Assembly (NCBI RefSeq): GCF_901472495.1
Contig: NZ_LR590469.1
Location: forward strand, 3,968,001-4,032,000
Direction: 5' to 3'
Source of the DNA: Yersinia enterocolitica subsp. enterocolitica
Lineage (GTDB): Bacteria; Pseudomonadota; Gammaproteobacteria; Enterobacterales; Enterobacteriaceae
DNA length: 64,000 nucleotides
The notes under the pieces: generated by a model
Database searches by the model: none
What the model saw: only the letters and a program-made list of their open reading frames with translations
What the model was told of the DNA's origin: nothing
Shown: in pieces, positions 9,418 through 17,699 of the stretch
How positions within the stretch are numbered: position 1 is the stretch's first letter
Layout: each line of letters begins with the position of its first letter
Position numbers and translations under genes: made by a program

Positions 9418-10284
9418 CTACGATATATAATTAAAATCAAATCCGAGTATATTTCTATATCCAGTTTTTATTGATGGTTCCTTTAATTTTATAGGTGTAA
9501 CTTGATGCCAAATGGACGAGTTTTTATCTATGTGAAATAAACCCTCACCGCGCTCTAATGTGTGTGATTTAATGAGTTCATCCTTTTCAAGGCAATAGAG
9601 TTTGCTGATGCCTCCTTCAATATTATATTTATCAATAACTAATGCAGATACAATATAGTCACTCCCATCTTGATGTAGACCTTCTGGCGAATTTGAGACC
9701 TGAGGTGTAGAGCCATCTATAATTAAAGATATTTGATGGCAAGTGACGCCTATTTTTTTGAGTTTCCTTTTAGGTTCGCATTGACACAACATTTCGATGA
9801 ACTCTTTAATAAGTATCTTCAAAATAGCAGAATTGGCAATGACTCGATCCATCGGGGGAAAACGACGAATTAATTGTCTTAAATCTAACTGATGGTCGGC
9901 GCTTTGGGTAAAGTTGGTTAATGTAGGGATTTCAATAGGATTAATATTCCATTTATTATCAATGTATTCGGCAATAAATTGACTTACCCCTCTTTTTCTA
10001 AAAGGTTTATAGGAATAAAATATTTTTTTATCAGGCACAGATAATGTGGATATCAGGGATTGAATACCCTTAGGTACCAAACAATCATCAAGATAGCATT
10101 GTGCCTCCTGTAAAATTAATTTTCTATTCGCGAAACGTTTGCTGATAAGAAATCTTAATTGAGAAAACTTTATATCATTAGTGTCCCATGCTAATCTTTT
10201 AAATGATAGTTCATTTTTAATTAATTGTATATTCAAACCAAATTCATTTATATTGAATTGAATTACTTTATATTTAATAGACAT
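9418..10284 (-). CDS. 2-oxoglutarate/Fe(II) dioxygenase (2OG-Fe_Oxy_2 family)
   Basis: First gene of the block, 288 residues. The facial-triad motif HQD (His204, Asp206, in GLHQDGSDYIVSALVIDKYNI) and a distal His260 in SSIWHQVTPI, with Arg277 in TGYRNILGFDF as candidate 2-oxoglutarate anchor, match the family that includes bacterial free-amino-acid hydroxylases (L-isoleucine 4-hydroxylase type). It therefore probably hydroxylates a small substrate, perhaps an amino acid or amino sugar. No signal peptide. The ATG lies 7-12 bases after a purine stretch TAGGAATAGG. All catalytic residues are present. What it hydroxylates is not deducible. Confidence 0.78.
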   Translation of the reverse strand: MSIKYKVIQFNINEFGLNIQLIKNELSFKRLAWDTNDIKFSQLRFLISKRFANRKLILQEAQCYLDDCLVPKGIQSLISTLSVPDKKIFYSYKPFRKRGVSQFIAEYIDNKWNINPIEIPTLTNFTQSADHQLDLRQLIRRFPPMDRVIANSAILKILIKEFIEMLCQCEPKRKLKKIGVTCHQISLIIDGSTPQVSNSPEGLHQDGSDYIVSALVIDKYNIEGGISKLYCLEKDELIKSHTLERGEGLFHIDKNSSIWHQVTPIKLKEPSIKTGYRNILGFDFNYIS

Positions 10285-10664
10285 AGATTACCTATTCCTA
10301 AAATTATTATTGATACGTTATATTTATGTGAGTAAATGATATGAAATAATATATACTAATTATGGCGCTTTATAATAATGTGCTTGGTTTGATTTTTTAC
10401 TTCTCTATTTTTATATCTCAAAGATCTCTCTTCGGCAAGCTTTCATAAATAGGTGGAAGAATACATGTTTTTCAAATTATGTATTAATGATAAGTTTTTA
10501 TGGATGGTTTTATAGTGCCATATTAGATAATTAACATTTACAGATAACAGAATCGCTTTATTTATTTTTGTTATTGATATCATCCTTAACATCTCGATAT
10601 CAGCTAAAGGAGATTAATACTTTCCTTATGATGTCAATATAATGTCAAAAACGTGATCCGTGTA
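10285..10664. other. AT-rich control region between the accessory cluster and pemA
   Basis: 380 bases without a gene between divergently transcribed units. The minus-strand block must be started from here, since nothing precedes its first gene; several TATA-type hexamers occur on the minus strand between 10300 and 10380, but no single promoter stands out. A 7-base inverted repeat, TGATATC/GATATCA, lies around 10573-10604. No mobile-element end, tRNA or direct repeat that would mark an insertion junction was seen. Confidence 0.4.
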
Positions 10665-10683
10665 AATGGAATGTCGTTTCATT
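10665..10683 (+). promoter_or_regulatory. Candidate KdgR operator upstream of pemA
   Basis: The 19-mer AATGGAATGTCGTTTCATT agrees at about 15 positions with the AATGAAA...TTTCATT palindrome recognised by the pectin-catabolism repressor KdgR. It ends 94 bases before the pectinesterase start, where a repressor of a pectinolytic gene would be expected. Inference from sequence match and context. Confidence 0.6.
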
Positions 10684-10777
10684 TTGTGTAGTATCTTTTT
10701 AATGCCGAATGACACTTTCCATCATTAATAGTCACTCAACGTTACTTTGGTGAGTATGAATTACTGAGGATCTCGAA

Positions 10778-11863
10778 ATGCCGATTAATTTATTGGGTAA
10801 AACGCTATGGTTAGGATTAATATCATTTGCTGTATTGGGGACGGTGAATGCAGCGCAGTATAATGCAGTTGTTTCTACCACTCCTCAGGGAGACGAGTTT
10901 TCCTCGATTAATGCTGCATTGAAATCAGCTCCGAAGGATGACACTCCTTTTATTATTTTCCTGAAAAATGGAGTTTATACTGAAAGGCTCGAGGTGGCCC
11001 GTAGTCATGTCACCCTCAAAGGAGAGAACCGCGATGGCACGGTGATCGGTGCCAATACTGCGGCGGGGATGCTCAATCCACAAGGCGAAAAATGGGGAAC
11101 TTCCGGCAGTAGTACTGTGCTGGTTAATGCTCCGAACTTTACAGCCGAAAATCTGACTATTCGTAATGATTTTGATTTTCCAGCCAATAAAAAGAAAGCG
11201 GATACTGACCCAACAAAACTAAAAGATACTCAAGCGGTGGCACTGTTATTAGCCGAAAATAGTGATAAAGCGCGTTTCAAGGCAGTGAAACTTGAAGGTT
11301 ACCAGGATACGCTTTATAGCAAAACCGGCAGCCGGAGTTATTTCTCCGACTGTGAAATTAGTGGTCATGTTGATTTTATTTTTGGCTCAGGAATCACGGT
11401 ATTTGATAATTGTAATATCGTGGCGCGTGATCGAAGTGATATTGAGCCGCCTTATGGCTATATCACGGCCCCGAGTACATTAACGACCTCGCCTTATGGT
11501 TTGATATTTATTAACAGCCGATTGACCAAAGAGCCAGGTGTTCCCGCTAATAGTTTTGCTTTAGGGCGTCCATGGCACCCGACAACCACTTTTGCGGATG
11601 GCCGTTATGCCGATCCGGCAGCAATTGGTCAGTCGGTATTTATCAATACGACGATGGATGATCATATTTACGGTTGGGATAAAATGTCTGGCAAAGATAA
11701 ACAAGGCGAGAAAATTTGGTTCTATCCGCAAGATTCACGTTTCTTTGAGGCGAATAGTCAGGGGCCGGGTGCAGCAATTAACGAGGGACGCCGCCAGTTA
11801 TCTGCGGAGCAACTTAAAGCCTTCACATTACCTATGATTTTCCCTGATTGGGCCGTGCATTGA
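10778..11863 (+). CDS. pemA: Secreted pectin methylesterase
   Basis: Removes methyl groups from pectin so that pectate lyases can act; carbohydrate esterase family 8. A Sec signal peptide is visible at 1-25/26 (hydrophobic core LWLGLISFAVLG, cleavage near NAA-Q). Catalytic elements are present: GYQDTLY (transition-state Gln), SGHVDFIFGSG (two catalytic Asp flanking) and LGRPWHP (Arg and Trp). At 361 residues it is close to Dickeya PemA (366). The likely location is periplasm or, through a type II system, the exterior. It ends 2 bases before the convergent dhaR. Only a KdgR-like box upstream suggests control. No other pectinase gene is in the window. Confidence 0.93.
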   Translation: MPINLLGKTLWLGLISFAVLGTVNAAQYNAVVSTTPQGDEFSSINAALKSAPKDDTPFIIFLKNGVYTERLEVARSHVTLKGENRDGTVIGANTAAGMLNPQGEKWGTSGSSTVLVNAPNFTAENLTIRNDFDFPANKKKADTDPTKLKDTQAVALLLAENSDKARFKAVKLEGYQDTLYSKTGSRSYFSDCEISGHVDFIFGSGITVFDNCNIVARDRSDIEPPYGYITAPSTLTTSPYGLIFINSRLTKEPGVPANSFALGRPWHPTTTFADGRYADPAAIGQSVFINTTMDDHIYGWDKMSGKDKQGEKIWFYPQDSRFFEANSQGPGAAINEGRRQLSAEQLKAFTLPMIFPDWAVH

Positions 11864-11865
11864 AA

Positions 11866-13785
11866 CTAAAATGGCAGGGACTCGCCACCCTTGAATTGGT
11901 GGATATCCAGCCGATGGAGTTTCACTTTTCGCCATAATGTGGTGCGGCCGATCCCCAATAAGGTCGCCATTTCATTCAGTTGCCCCTGGCAGACCAATGC
12001 GGCACGAATAATGGCCTGCCTTTCTAATTCTTGTAGTGATAAGACTGGCTGAGGTTGTGGCATATCCGGTTCTAATAGCAATCTTTCACCTAGCAGGTGC
12101 TCCGGCAAATCATTGAGATTGATACGGTTGTTGCGACAGGCCATCGCGGCCCGCTCAACCACACTTTTTAGTTCCTGATCATTACCCGGCCAAGGGTATT
12201 GGCATAACTGGCGAATGACACTTTCGTCTGGCTGATATTGGCAGTGAAAATGTTGCCCAAGGCTGGTCAGCGTATGCTGAACCAGTAGTGGAATATCTTG
12301 CTGGCGTTGGCGCAGCGGCGGGATATGCAGCTCAAAAGATTGCAAGGTATAGAATAGTTGACGACGAAAACGGCCTTGTTTTACTAACAAGGGCAGGTCT
12401 GCACCGGTAGCGGTAATGATCCGTACATCCACTGGTATCACTCGATTAGAGTTTACCCGCATCACCATGCCGGTTTTGACAATTTGCAGCAACGCGGATT
12501 GCATTTCTGGCGACAAGTATTCGACTTGCTCCAAATATAAGGTGCCGCCGTTGGCTAATTCAAATTTGCTGGGCTGCCCAGATTCACCTTCACTGGCATC
12601 ACTACCGAGGAATTCCCGTGCCATAAGATTTTGCGGTAATGCCTGACAATTCAATACTATATAGGGGCCAGCAGCTCGATTGCTGGCATTATGAATGGCC
12701 TGCCCCAATTGTTGCTTACCCACACCTTCTTCCCCGTGCAGTAAAATGGGGTGTCTACCTTTAGCCGCTTGTTTGCCATAACGAATTAAGCGGCGCATTT
12801 CCAGTGATGCCACTGGCATATCGTCAAAGGTATAACTGGCTCGCCCTAATTGGTTGTTAACCATTTGCCGAAGTAATTCTTGTGGATGCAGAAGTGCAAT
12901 AAATCCACAACGATCGCCATCTGGGATAGGTTTGAGAGTCAATAAAGCAGGAATGAATTGTTGCTGATTTTCAAAAGTGACTTCCACATGGCTGAGGGGG
13001 ATACGCTGCAAAATAGCATGGGTTAGCACCGCGGGTAGGGTGAGCAAATCAGTGACTGGTTTACCGAGGCTGTTGGTTTCATTGAGCTGCAAGATGGCTG
13101 CTGCCCGGCGGTTAAGGTACAACAAACAACCACGTTGGTCCCAGGCCATTACGCCATCTTCAACGCCATCCAGCAGGGCGTTGAGTTCGTTCAGATGTCG
13201 GTTGGTTTCGGCCAATAAAGTATCGGCATGAAGGTAATTGCCAATTTCTCGGGCAATCGCCAGTGTCAGCGGCAAGTCACTGGCGGCATTATCAGCCAGT
13301 AAACTTCCCAGAACAATTACGGCCCGTTGGCGGCCACTGTTGTCATACACTGGCGTGGCGCAGAAGTGCCAAGGATGTAGGGCCTGCTTGAAGTGTTGCT
13401 GGCCGCTGACCTGTATTGGATGCCCTTCGGCTATTGCCAGAGCAGGGGCATTGGTGCCGATTAATCCTTCAGCCCAATAGCTGCCACAATCAATACCTAA
13501 CGCTTTTAACTGACTCATGGTCTGCGGATGACCGCATTGCCACAGGGTACAGCCGCTTTCATCAAGAATTAGTAGAACGCAGTGGCGCGATTCCATGTAT
13601 TCATAGGCATCCTCCAGTGCGGCCTGGCCTAACACCAATAAATCGTTTTTTCGCTGACAAATTGACTGGAAAGTTGCCCCTGCTGCGCGATGTGGTGCAC
13701 GCCATTGCTGGGCTTGCATCAGTTTTTGGCAGCGCTGCCACGAACCGATTAGCGCCGGAGTGGCAACTGGCTCAGTGTTGCTCAT
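11866..13785 (-). CDS. dhaR: Transcriptional activator of the dha operon, DhaR
   Basis: 639 residues, the same length as E. coli DhaR and similar throughout. Domains: N-terminal GAF-like sensor at about 50-190, PAS-like region at about 200-310, AAA+ domain from about 330 with Walker A GEEGVGK, and a C-terminal Fis-type HTH (LLGIGRTTLWRKVKLH). The GAFTGA loop needed for sigma-54 contact is missing, as in E. coli DhaR, so it should act with sigma-70. In E. coli DhaR senses the DhaK/DhaL state and activates dhaKLM. Here it lies about 10 kb from dhaLM and its start overlaps the end of scrR by 14 bases, with AAGG 7 bases before the ATG, which suggests co-transcription with the sucrose genes. Confidence 0.93.
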   Translation of the reverse strand: MSNTEPVATPALIGSWQRCQKLMQAQQWRAPHRAAGATFQSICQRKNDLLVLGQAALEDAYEYMESRHCVLLILDESGCTLWQCGHPQTMSQLKALGIDCGSYWAEGLIGTNAPALAIAEGHPIQVSGQQHFKQALHPWHFCATPVYDNSGRQRAVIVLGSLLADNAASDLPLTLAIAREIGNYLHADTLLAETNRHLNELNALLDGVEDGVMAWDQRGCLLYLNRRAAAILQLNETNSLGKPVTDLLTLPAVLTHAILQRIPLSHVEVTFENQQQFIPALLTLKPIPDGDRCGFIALLHPQELLRQMVNNQLGRASYTFDDMPVASLEMRRLIRYGKQAAKGRHPILLHGEEGVGKQQLGQAIHNASNRAAGPYIVLNCQALPQNLMAREFLGSDASEGESGQPSKFELANGGTLYLEQVEYLSPEMQSALLQIVKTGMVMRVNSNRVIPVDVRIITATGADLPLLVKQGRFRRQLFYTLQSFELHIPPLRQRQQDIPLLVQHTLTSLGQHFHCQYQPDESVIRQLCQYPWPGNDQELKSVVERAAMACRNNRINLNDLPEHLLGERLLLEPDMPQPQPVLSLQELERQAIIRAALVCQGQLNEMATLLGIGRTTLWRKVKLHRLDIHQFKGGESLPF

Positions 13786-14806
13786 TGAGTGCCTTGGAAC
13801 CCGGGTGTCGCCAATGGATTTGGCCCGGCAGAATCAGCTGATTTTGCGCCAAAGGTGTTTCGGCGATCAGGGCGGTGATCATCTCAAAGCTATGGCGTGC
13901 CAACCCTTGGCAATCCTGTGCAATGGTATCTATTTTTAAGGGCAAGCAATCAAACAGGTAATGGTCATCAAAGCTACAAAGATGAATATCACTGTCCATT
14001 AATTGATGCTGATTGAGATAGCGCAATACCCCTTCCAACAGGCCACAGGCGGCGGTAAATACGGCTTTGGGCGGGCGGCCTAATTGCGCGCAAAGCTGGG
14101 CAATCATTTCATAACCGGAGCTGGGCAAGTAATGGCCATTTAGGATCCATTCGGGGCGGCATTCGACCCCAGCTTGTTGTAGCCCTTGCTGGAAACCCGC
14201 CAGGCGGTCACGCGTCGGCGAGATCCGTGGCTGACCGCCGAGAAAGTAAAATTCATCTGGATGTTGGTGAGCCACATTTTCAACCAATGCACAAGTAGAG
14301 GCGATGGAGTCGGTAATTACCAGCGGTAATGCTGACTCACCAATCAATCTGTCCATCTGCACCACTGGCAGGCGAGCATTAATTTTTTGATATTCGCCAT
14401 CATTGAGCTGGCTGGAAGCGACAATCAGGCCATCAACCTGGCGCTGTACCAAACTGTTTACCGCCATCATTTCCTGGCCGGGATTCTCGTCGGTACAGGC
14501 AATAAGCAACTGTAAGCCTGCCTCACGACATAACATCTCCAGCTCTCGCGAAATAAGCGCAAAGCCGTGGTTGGTCATCTCTGGCACCACCAACCCTATG
14601 GTGTGACTGCGGGTTGAGCGCAGCGAACGGGCGTGGAAACTGGGCTGATAGTTATGTTCGCTGGCCAGCGCAATAATACGATCCCGCGTTTCATCTGAAA
14701 CACGATATTCCTTACTACGTCCATTGAGCACCAGACTGGTGGTCGATTTCGACACACCAGCCAGTTTAGCAATATCGTTGATGGTAATACGTTTATTGTT
14801 TTTCAC
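13772..14806 (-). CDS. scrR: LacI-family sucrose operon repressor ScrR
   Basis: 344 residues with N-terminal HTH (TINDIAKLAGVSKSTTSLVLNGR, residues 8-30) and a periplasmic-binding-type effector domain whose sequence (ARSLRSTRSHTIGLVVPE..., CTDENPGQE) follows Klebsiella ScrR closely. It represses the scr genes; the inducer is fructose or fructose-1-phosphate in known systems. It lies 46 bases after scrB at the end of the classic scrKYABR order. Matching operators are seen upstream of scrY and scrK. Its stop codon lies inside the start region of dhaR. Confidence 0.95.
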   Translation of the reverse strand: MKNNKRITINDIAKLAGVSKSTTSLVLNGRSKEYRVSDETRDRIIALASEHNYQPSFHARSLRSTRSHTIGLVVPEMTNHGFALISRELEMLCREAGLQLLIACTDENPGQEMMAVNSLVQRQVDGLIVASSQLNDGEYQKINARLPVVQMDRLIGESALPLVITDSIASTCALVENVAHQHPDEFYFLGGQPRISPTRDRLAGFQQGLQQAGVECRPEWILNGHYLPSSGYEMIAQLCAQLGRPPKAVFTAACGLLEGVLRYLNQHQLMDSDIHLCSFDDHYLFDCLPLKIDTIAQDCQGLARHSFEMITALIAETPLAQNQLILPGQIHWRHPGSKALNEQH

Positions 14807-14852
14807 AGATTAATGTTGTTCGCCGAGTGAATCTGTCGCCTTGAAAGAGAGT

Positions 14853-16262
14853 TCATTCTAACATGGGCGAAGACAACAGCCAGTGTTGCACTCGCAGTTC
14901 AGCACTTCCCGTAAAAATGGCTTGTGGCGGTACTGGTGGGAAGTAACTCGACGTCATCACCGCTTGTCCCTGATTGATAAAAATCTCTATGCTGCAACGA
15001 TCACAAAGTAACTGTAATTGTTGCAGTTGACCGCGCCAGTAACGGAATTCCCGCAATCCGGTGCGCAGATTATTACGGCTTAAAATCAAGCATGCACCAT
15101 CCCATTCCAACAGCAATGTATTGCCCAATTCGAGGGTAAAAGGCGCACTGACGTCGATTATCATTTCGGCGCTACCGATCGCAAGAGCAGGGGCTTCTTG
15201 GGCACGGCCTTGCCACTGCGTATGTTCACACCGCAGCGCGGCTAACTCACGGGCCGGTTGCTGAATCAGTTTGTCGCCATTAAGACTCAACTCGCGTGGG
15301 CAAGTCATGGTGTGGATCCAGCCATATTCCACTGTTGGTTGATAAAATTCATCTTCATCTGGAATGCCCATCCAGCCGAATAATAAGCGACGACCATCTG
15401 CGGCTAGCGTGGTTTGCGGCGCATAGAACTCAAAGCCAGCGTCCAACTCGTGGAATGCCTGATGATTGAAGGTGGTGTTGGCATAATCTAATTTGCCCAG
15501 TAAATAGCCGGCCTGAAAGGTATTACGATAGCGTTCAGCTTCGGCTGGTATACCCTGTGGGCAGAAAATCAAAACGTCTTTATCTGCCAGGGTAAACAGG
15601 TCGGGGCATTCCCACATATAGCCAAAAGGCCCCAGCCCCCCCAGACCAGAGCCAGCTATCTCACCGAGGTTATGCCATTCGCGTAAATCACCAGAGCGCA
15701 GCAGTAGCACCTTGCCTTGTAGTTGTTGGTCCTGAGCGCCTAACACCATGTACCACTGGCCGTCGTGCTGCCAGACTTTCGGGTCACGCACATGTCCGGT
15801 ATAGCCAGCGGGCAATGGGAGCACTGGCCCTAACTTGTCGAACTCGCCCCGTTCATTTTCCTGTGCCAGACATTGGAATGCGGTACGGGAGCCATCGGGG
15901 TATTTCACATTTCCGGTGTAAATCAAGGTGATAAGGTCATCAGCAATCACCGCCGAACCGGAGTAACAACCATCACTTTCATAGGCTTCGCTTGGCACCA
16001 ATGCCACTGGTTGATGTTCCCAATGCACTAAGTCAGTGCTGCGCCAGTGGCCCCAATATTTACTGCCGTGGCGGCAATCCAGCGGATTCCATTGATAAAA
16101 CAGATGATAATAGCCAGCATGATAAATAAACCCATTGGGATCATTCAGCAACCCGACACAGGGAGCTAAGTGCCAGCCCGGCCGGTGTGGGTCTTGTAAT
16201 GCGCGGCCCTGACCGCGCATCACTGCCAGCGTAAGATGTTTAAGCAAACTGGCTTCTTGCAT
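14853..16262 (-). CDS. scrB: Sucrose-6-phosphate hydrolase (GH32 invertase)
   Basis: Splits sucrose-6-phosphate, made during PTS uptake, to glucose-6-phosphate and fructose. GH32 motifs are intact: NDPNGF near residue 38 (nucleophile Asp), RDP (HVRDPKVW) near 159 and ECPDLF (acid/base Glu) near 214. 469 residues, as usual for the family. The start codon overlaps the scrA stop (TAATG), so translation is coupled. No signal peptide, consistent with an intracellular substrate. Confidence 0.95.
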   Translation of the reverse strand: MQEASLLKHLTLAVMRGQGRALQDPHRPGWHLAPCVGLLNDPNGFIYHAGYYHLFYQWNPLDCRHGSKYWGHWRSTDLVHWEHQPVALVPSEAYESDGCYSGSAVIADDLITLIYTGNVKYPDGSRTAFQCLAQENERGEFDKLGPVLPLPAGYTGHVRDPKVWQHDGQWYMVLGAQDQQLQGKVLLLRSGDLREWHNLGEIAGSGLGGLGPFGYMWECPDLFTLADKDVLIFCPQGIPAEAERYRNTFQAGYLLGKLDYANTTFNHQAFHELDAGFEFYAPQTTLAADGRRLLFGWMGIPDEDEFYQPTVEYGWIHTMTCPRELSLNGDKLIQQPARELAALRCEHTQWQGRAQEAPALAIGSAEMIIDVSAPFTLELGNTLLLEWDGACLILSRNNLRTGLREFRYWRGQLQQLQLLCDRCSIEIFINQGQAVMTSSYFPPVPPQAIFTGSAELRVQHWLLSSPMLE

Positions 16263-17632
16263 TATTCGCTGTCCGTTTTGTATTTAAGTAGCAAGGAAAT
16301 AATAAACGCAGCACCAAAGGCAATCACTAAACCAATCAGATAGTTAACAATCGAATTGCCTTGCACGATGGCGATGCCGGGGAGGCCGGTCAAGCCCACT
16401 GCGGTCATATTGACATGATTGGCCACCACCCACGCTCCGCCGAGTGCTCCGCCCGCCAGTGCTGCCAGGAAGGGTTTGATAAAGCGCAGGTTAATCCCGA
16501 AAATGGCGGCTTCAGTTATCCCCAGCATGGCGGAAAATGCCGAGGGGATCACAATGGCTTTAATTTTAGCATCGCGGGTTTTAAAGTAGACCGCCAGACA
16601 AGCCCCACCTTGCGCCACATTCGCCATCGACCAGATAGGCAGCAGGAAGTTAACGCCAATATTGGGATTACCCAATAAACCTGCTTCGATTGCATGGAAA
16701 CTATGGTGAATACCGGTTATCACGATAACGGAATATAGCCCACCAAATAACAATCCAGCCAGCCAACCGGCATGGGTAATCAGGGTACTGAGTACCAGTG
16801 AAATACCATCACCCAGCACGCGCCCGGCAGGGCCAATAAACAGCAGTGCAACAAATCCGGTAATAATGACGGTTAAAAATGGCGTGAGAATCAAATCCAG
16901 CGCATCTGGGATAATCTTGTGCAGGCGCTTTTCTAATATACTCATAAACCATACGGCTAGCAGAACGGGGAATACTGTGCCCTGATAGCCAATCATCGCC
17001 ACCTCCATCCCGAAGAAGTTCATGGTATGGAAACCGCCAGCCACTCCCCAGGCATTGGTCAGTGCCGGATGGGTCAGAATACCGCCCAGCGTGGCCCCCA
17101 GATAAGGGTTACCGCCAAACTCTTTGGCTGCGGTAAAACCAATCAAAATCGGCAAAATTATAAAAGCGGCGGAGCTGAACATATCCAGCATGATAAATAG
17201 CGCGCTGTTGGCATCGGCCCAGCCATAGGTTTTCACCATGCCGAGCAAACCCATTAACAAACCGGAGGCCACAATCGCTGGAATGATTGGCACAAAAATA
17301 TTTGAGAGCAGTCGGGCAATGCGCTGGAATGGATTTAGCTTACGGGCAGCCGCATCGGCCGCTTCTGATTTAGTGGATTCGCTAATTCCCGCCACTTTAA
17401 TAAATTCGGCGTAAACTTTATTCACCAGCCCGGTGCCGAAAATAATCTGCAATTGCCCTGCATTACTAAAACAGCCTTTAACGCCCTCGACTTTCTCTAC
17501 CGCTGATTTTTGTACCAGCGAGTCATCAGCCAATACTAAACGCAAGCGTGTCGCGCAGTGCGCTGCGCTGACAATATTGTCTTTACCGCCGAGCAATGGG
17601 AGTAGAGCCTTTGCGGTCTCATTAATATTCAT
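16262..17632 (-). CDS. scrA: Sucrose PTS permease, EIIBC component
   Basis: Takes up and phosphorylates sucrose. The IIB domain at about 1-80 carries the phosphorylated Cys in SAAHCATRLRLVL; the IIC domain from about 105 to 450 is strongly hydrophobic and contains GITEAAIFG. There is no IIA domain, so glucose IIA (Crr) should donate phosphate, as known for ScrA. 456 residues is standard. It is separated from scrY by 67 bases containing a strong stem-loop and overlaps scrB by one base. Confidence 0.95.
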   Translation of the reverse strand: MNINETAKALLPLLGGKDNIVSAAHCATRLRLVLADDSLVQKSAVEKVEGVKGCFSNAGQLQIIFGTGLVNKVYAEFIKVAGISESTKSEAADAAARKLNPFQRIARLLSNIFVPIIPAIVASGLLMGLLGMVKTYGWADANSALFIMLDMFSSAAFIILPILIGFTAAKEFGGNPYLGATLGGILTHPALTNAWGVAGGFHTMNFFGMEVAMIGYQGTVFPVLLAVWFMSILEKRLHKIIPDALDLILTPFLTVIITGFVALLFIGPAGRVLGDGISLVLSTLITHAGWLAGLLFGGLYSVIVITGIHHSFHAIEAGLLGNPNIGVNFLLPIWSMANVAQGGACLAVYFKTRDAKIKAIVIPSAFSAMLGITEAAIFGINLRFIKPFLAALAGGALGGAWVVANHVNMTAVGLTGLPGIAIVQGNSIVNYLIGLVIAFGAAFIISLLLKYKTDSE

Positions 17633-17659
17633 TATATCCCTCGCATATAAATTAGGTTA

Positions 17660-17693
17660 CCCGCCGTGGCAGCCAATCCCTGCCGACGGCGGG
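17660..17693 (-). terminator. Intercistronic stem-loop between scrY and scrA
   Basis: CCCGCCGT and ACGGCGGG form a perfect 8-base GC-rich stem, extended by GGCA/TGCC, with no T-run after it on the minus strand. It sits just after the porin stop codon. Probably it partially stops transcription or protects the scrY message, giving more porin than permease; inference. Confidence 0.6.
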
Positions 17694-17699
17694 GAATGA

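Noticed and set aside
2105..10284. O-antigen or capsule locus
   Set aside because: Two glycosyltransferases are present, but there is no flippase, polymerase, chain-length or sugar-nucleotide gene; the dioxygenase, GMC and carbamoyltransferase fit a small-molecule pathway better.
11866..13785. Calling the dhaR product a sigma-54 activator
   Set aside because: AAA+ domain is present but the GAFTGA loop is missing, as in E. coli DhaR.
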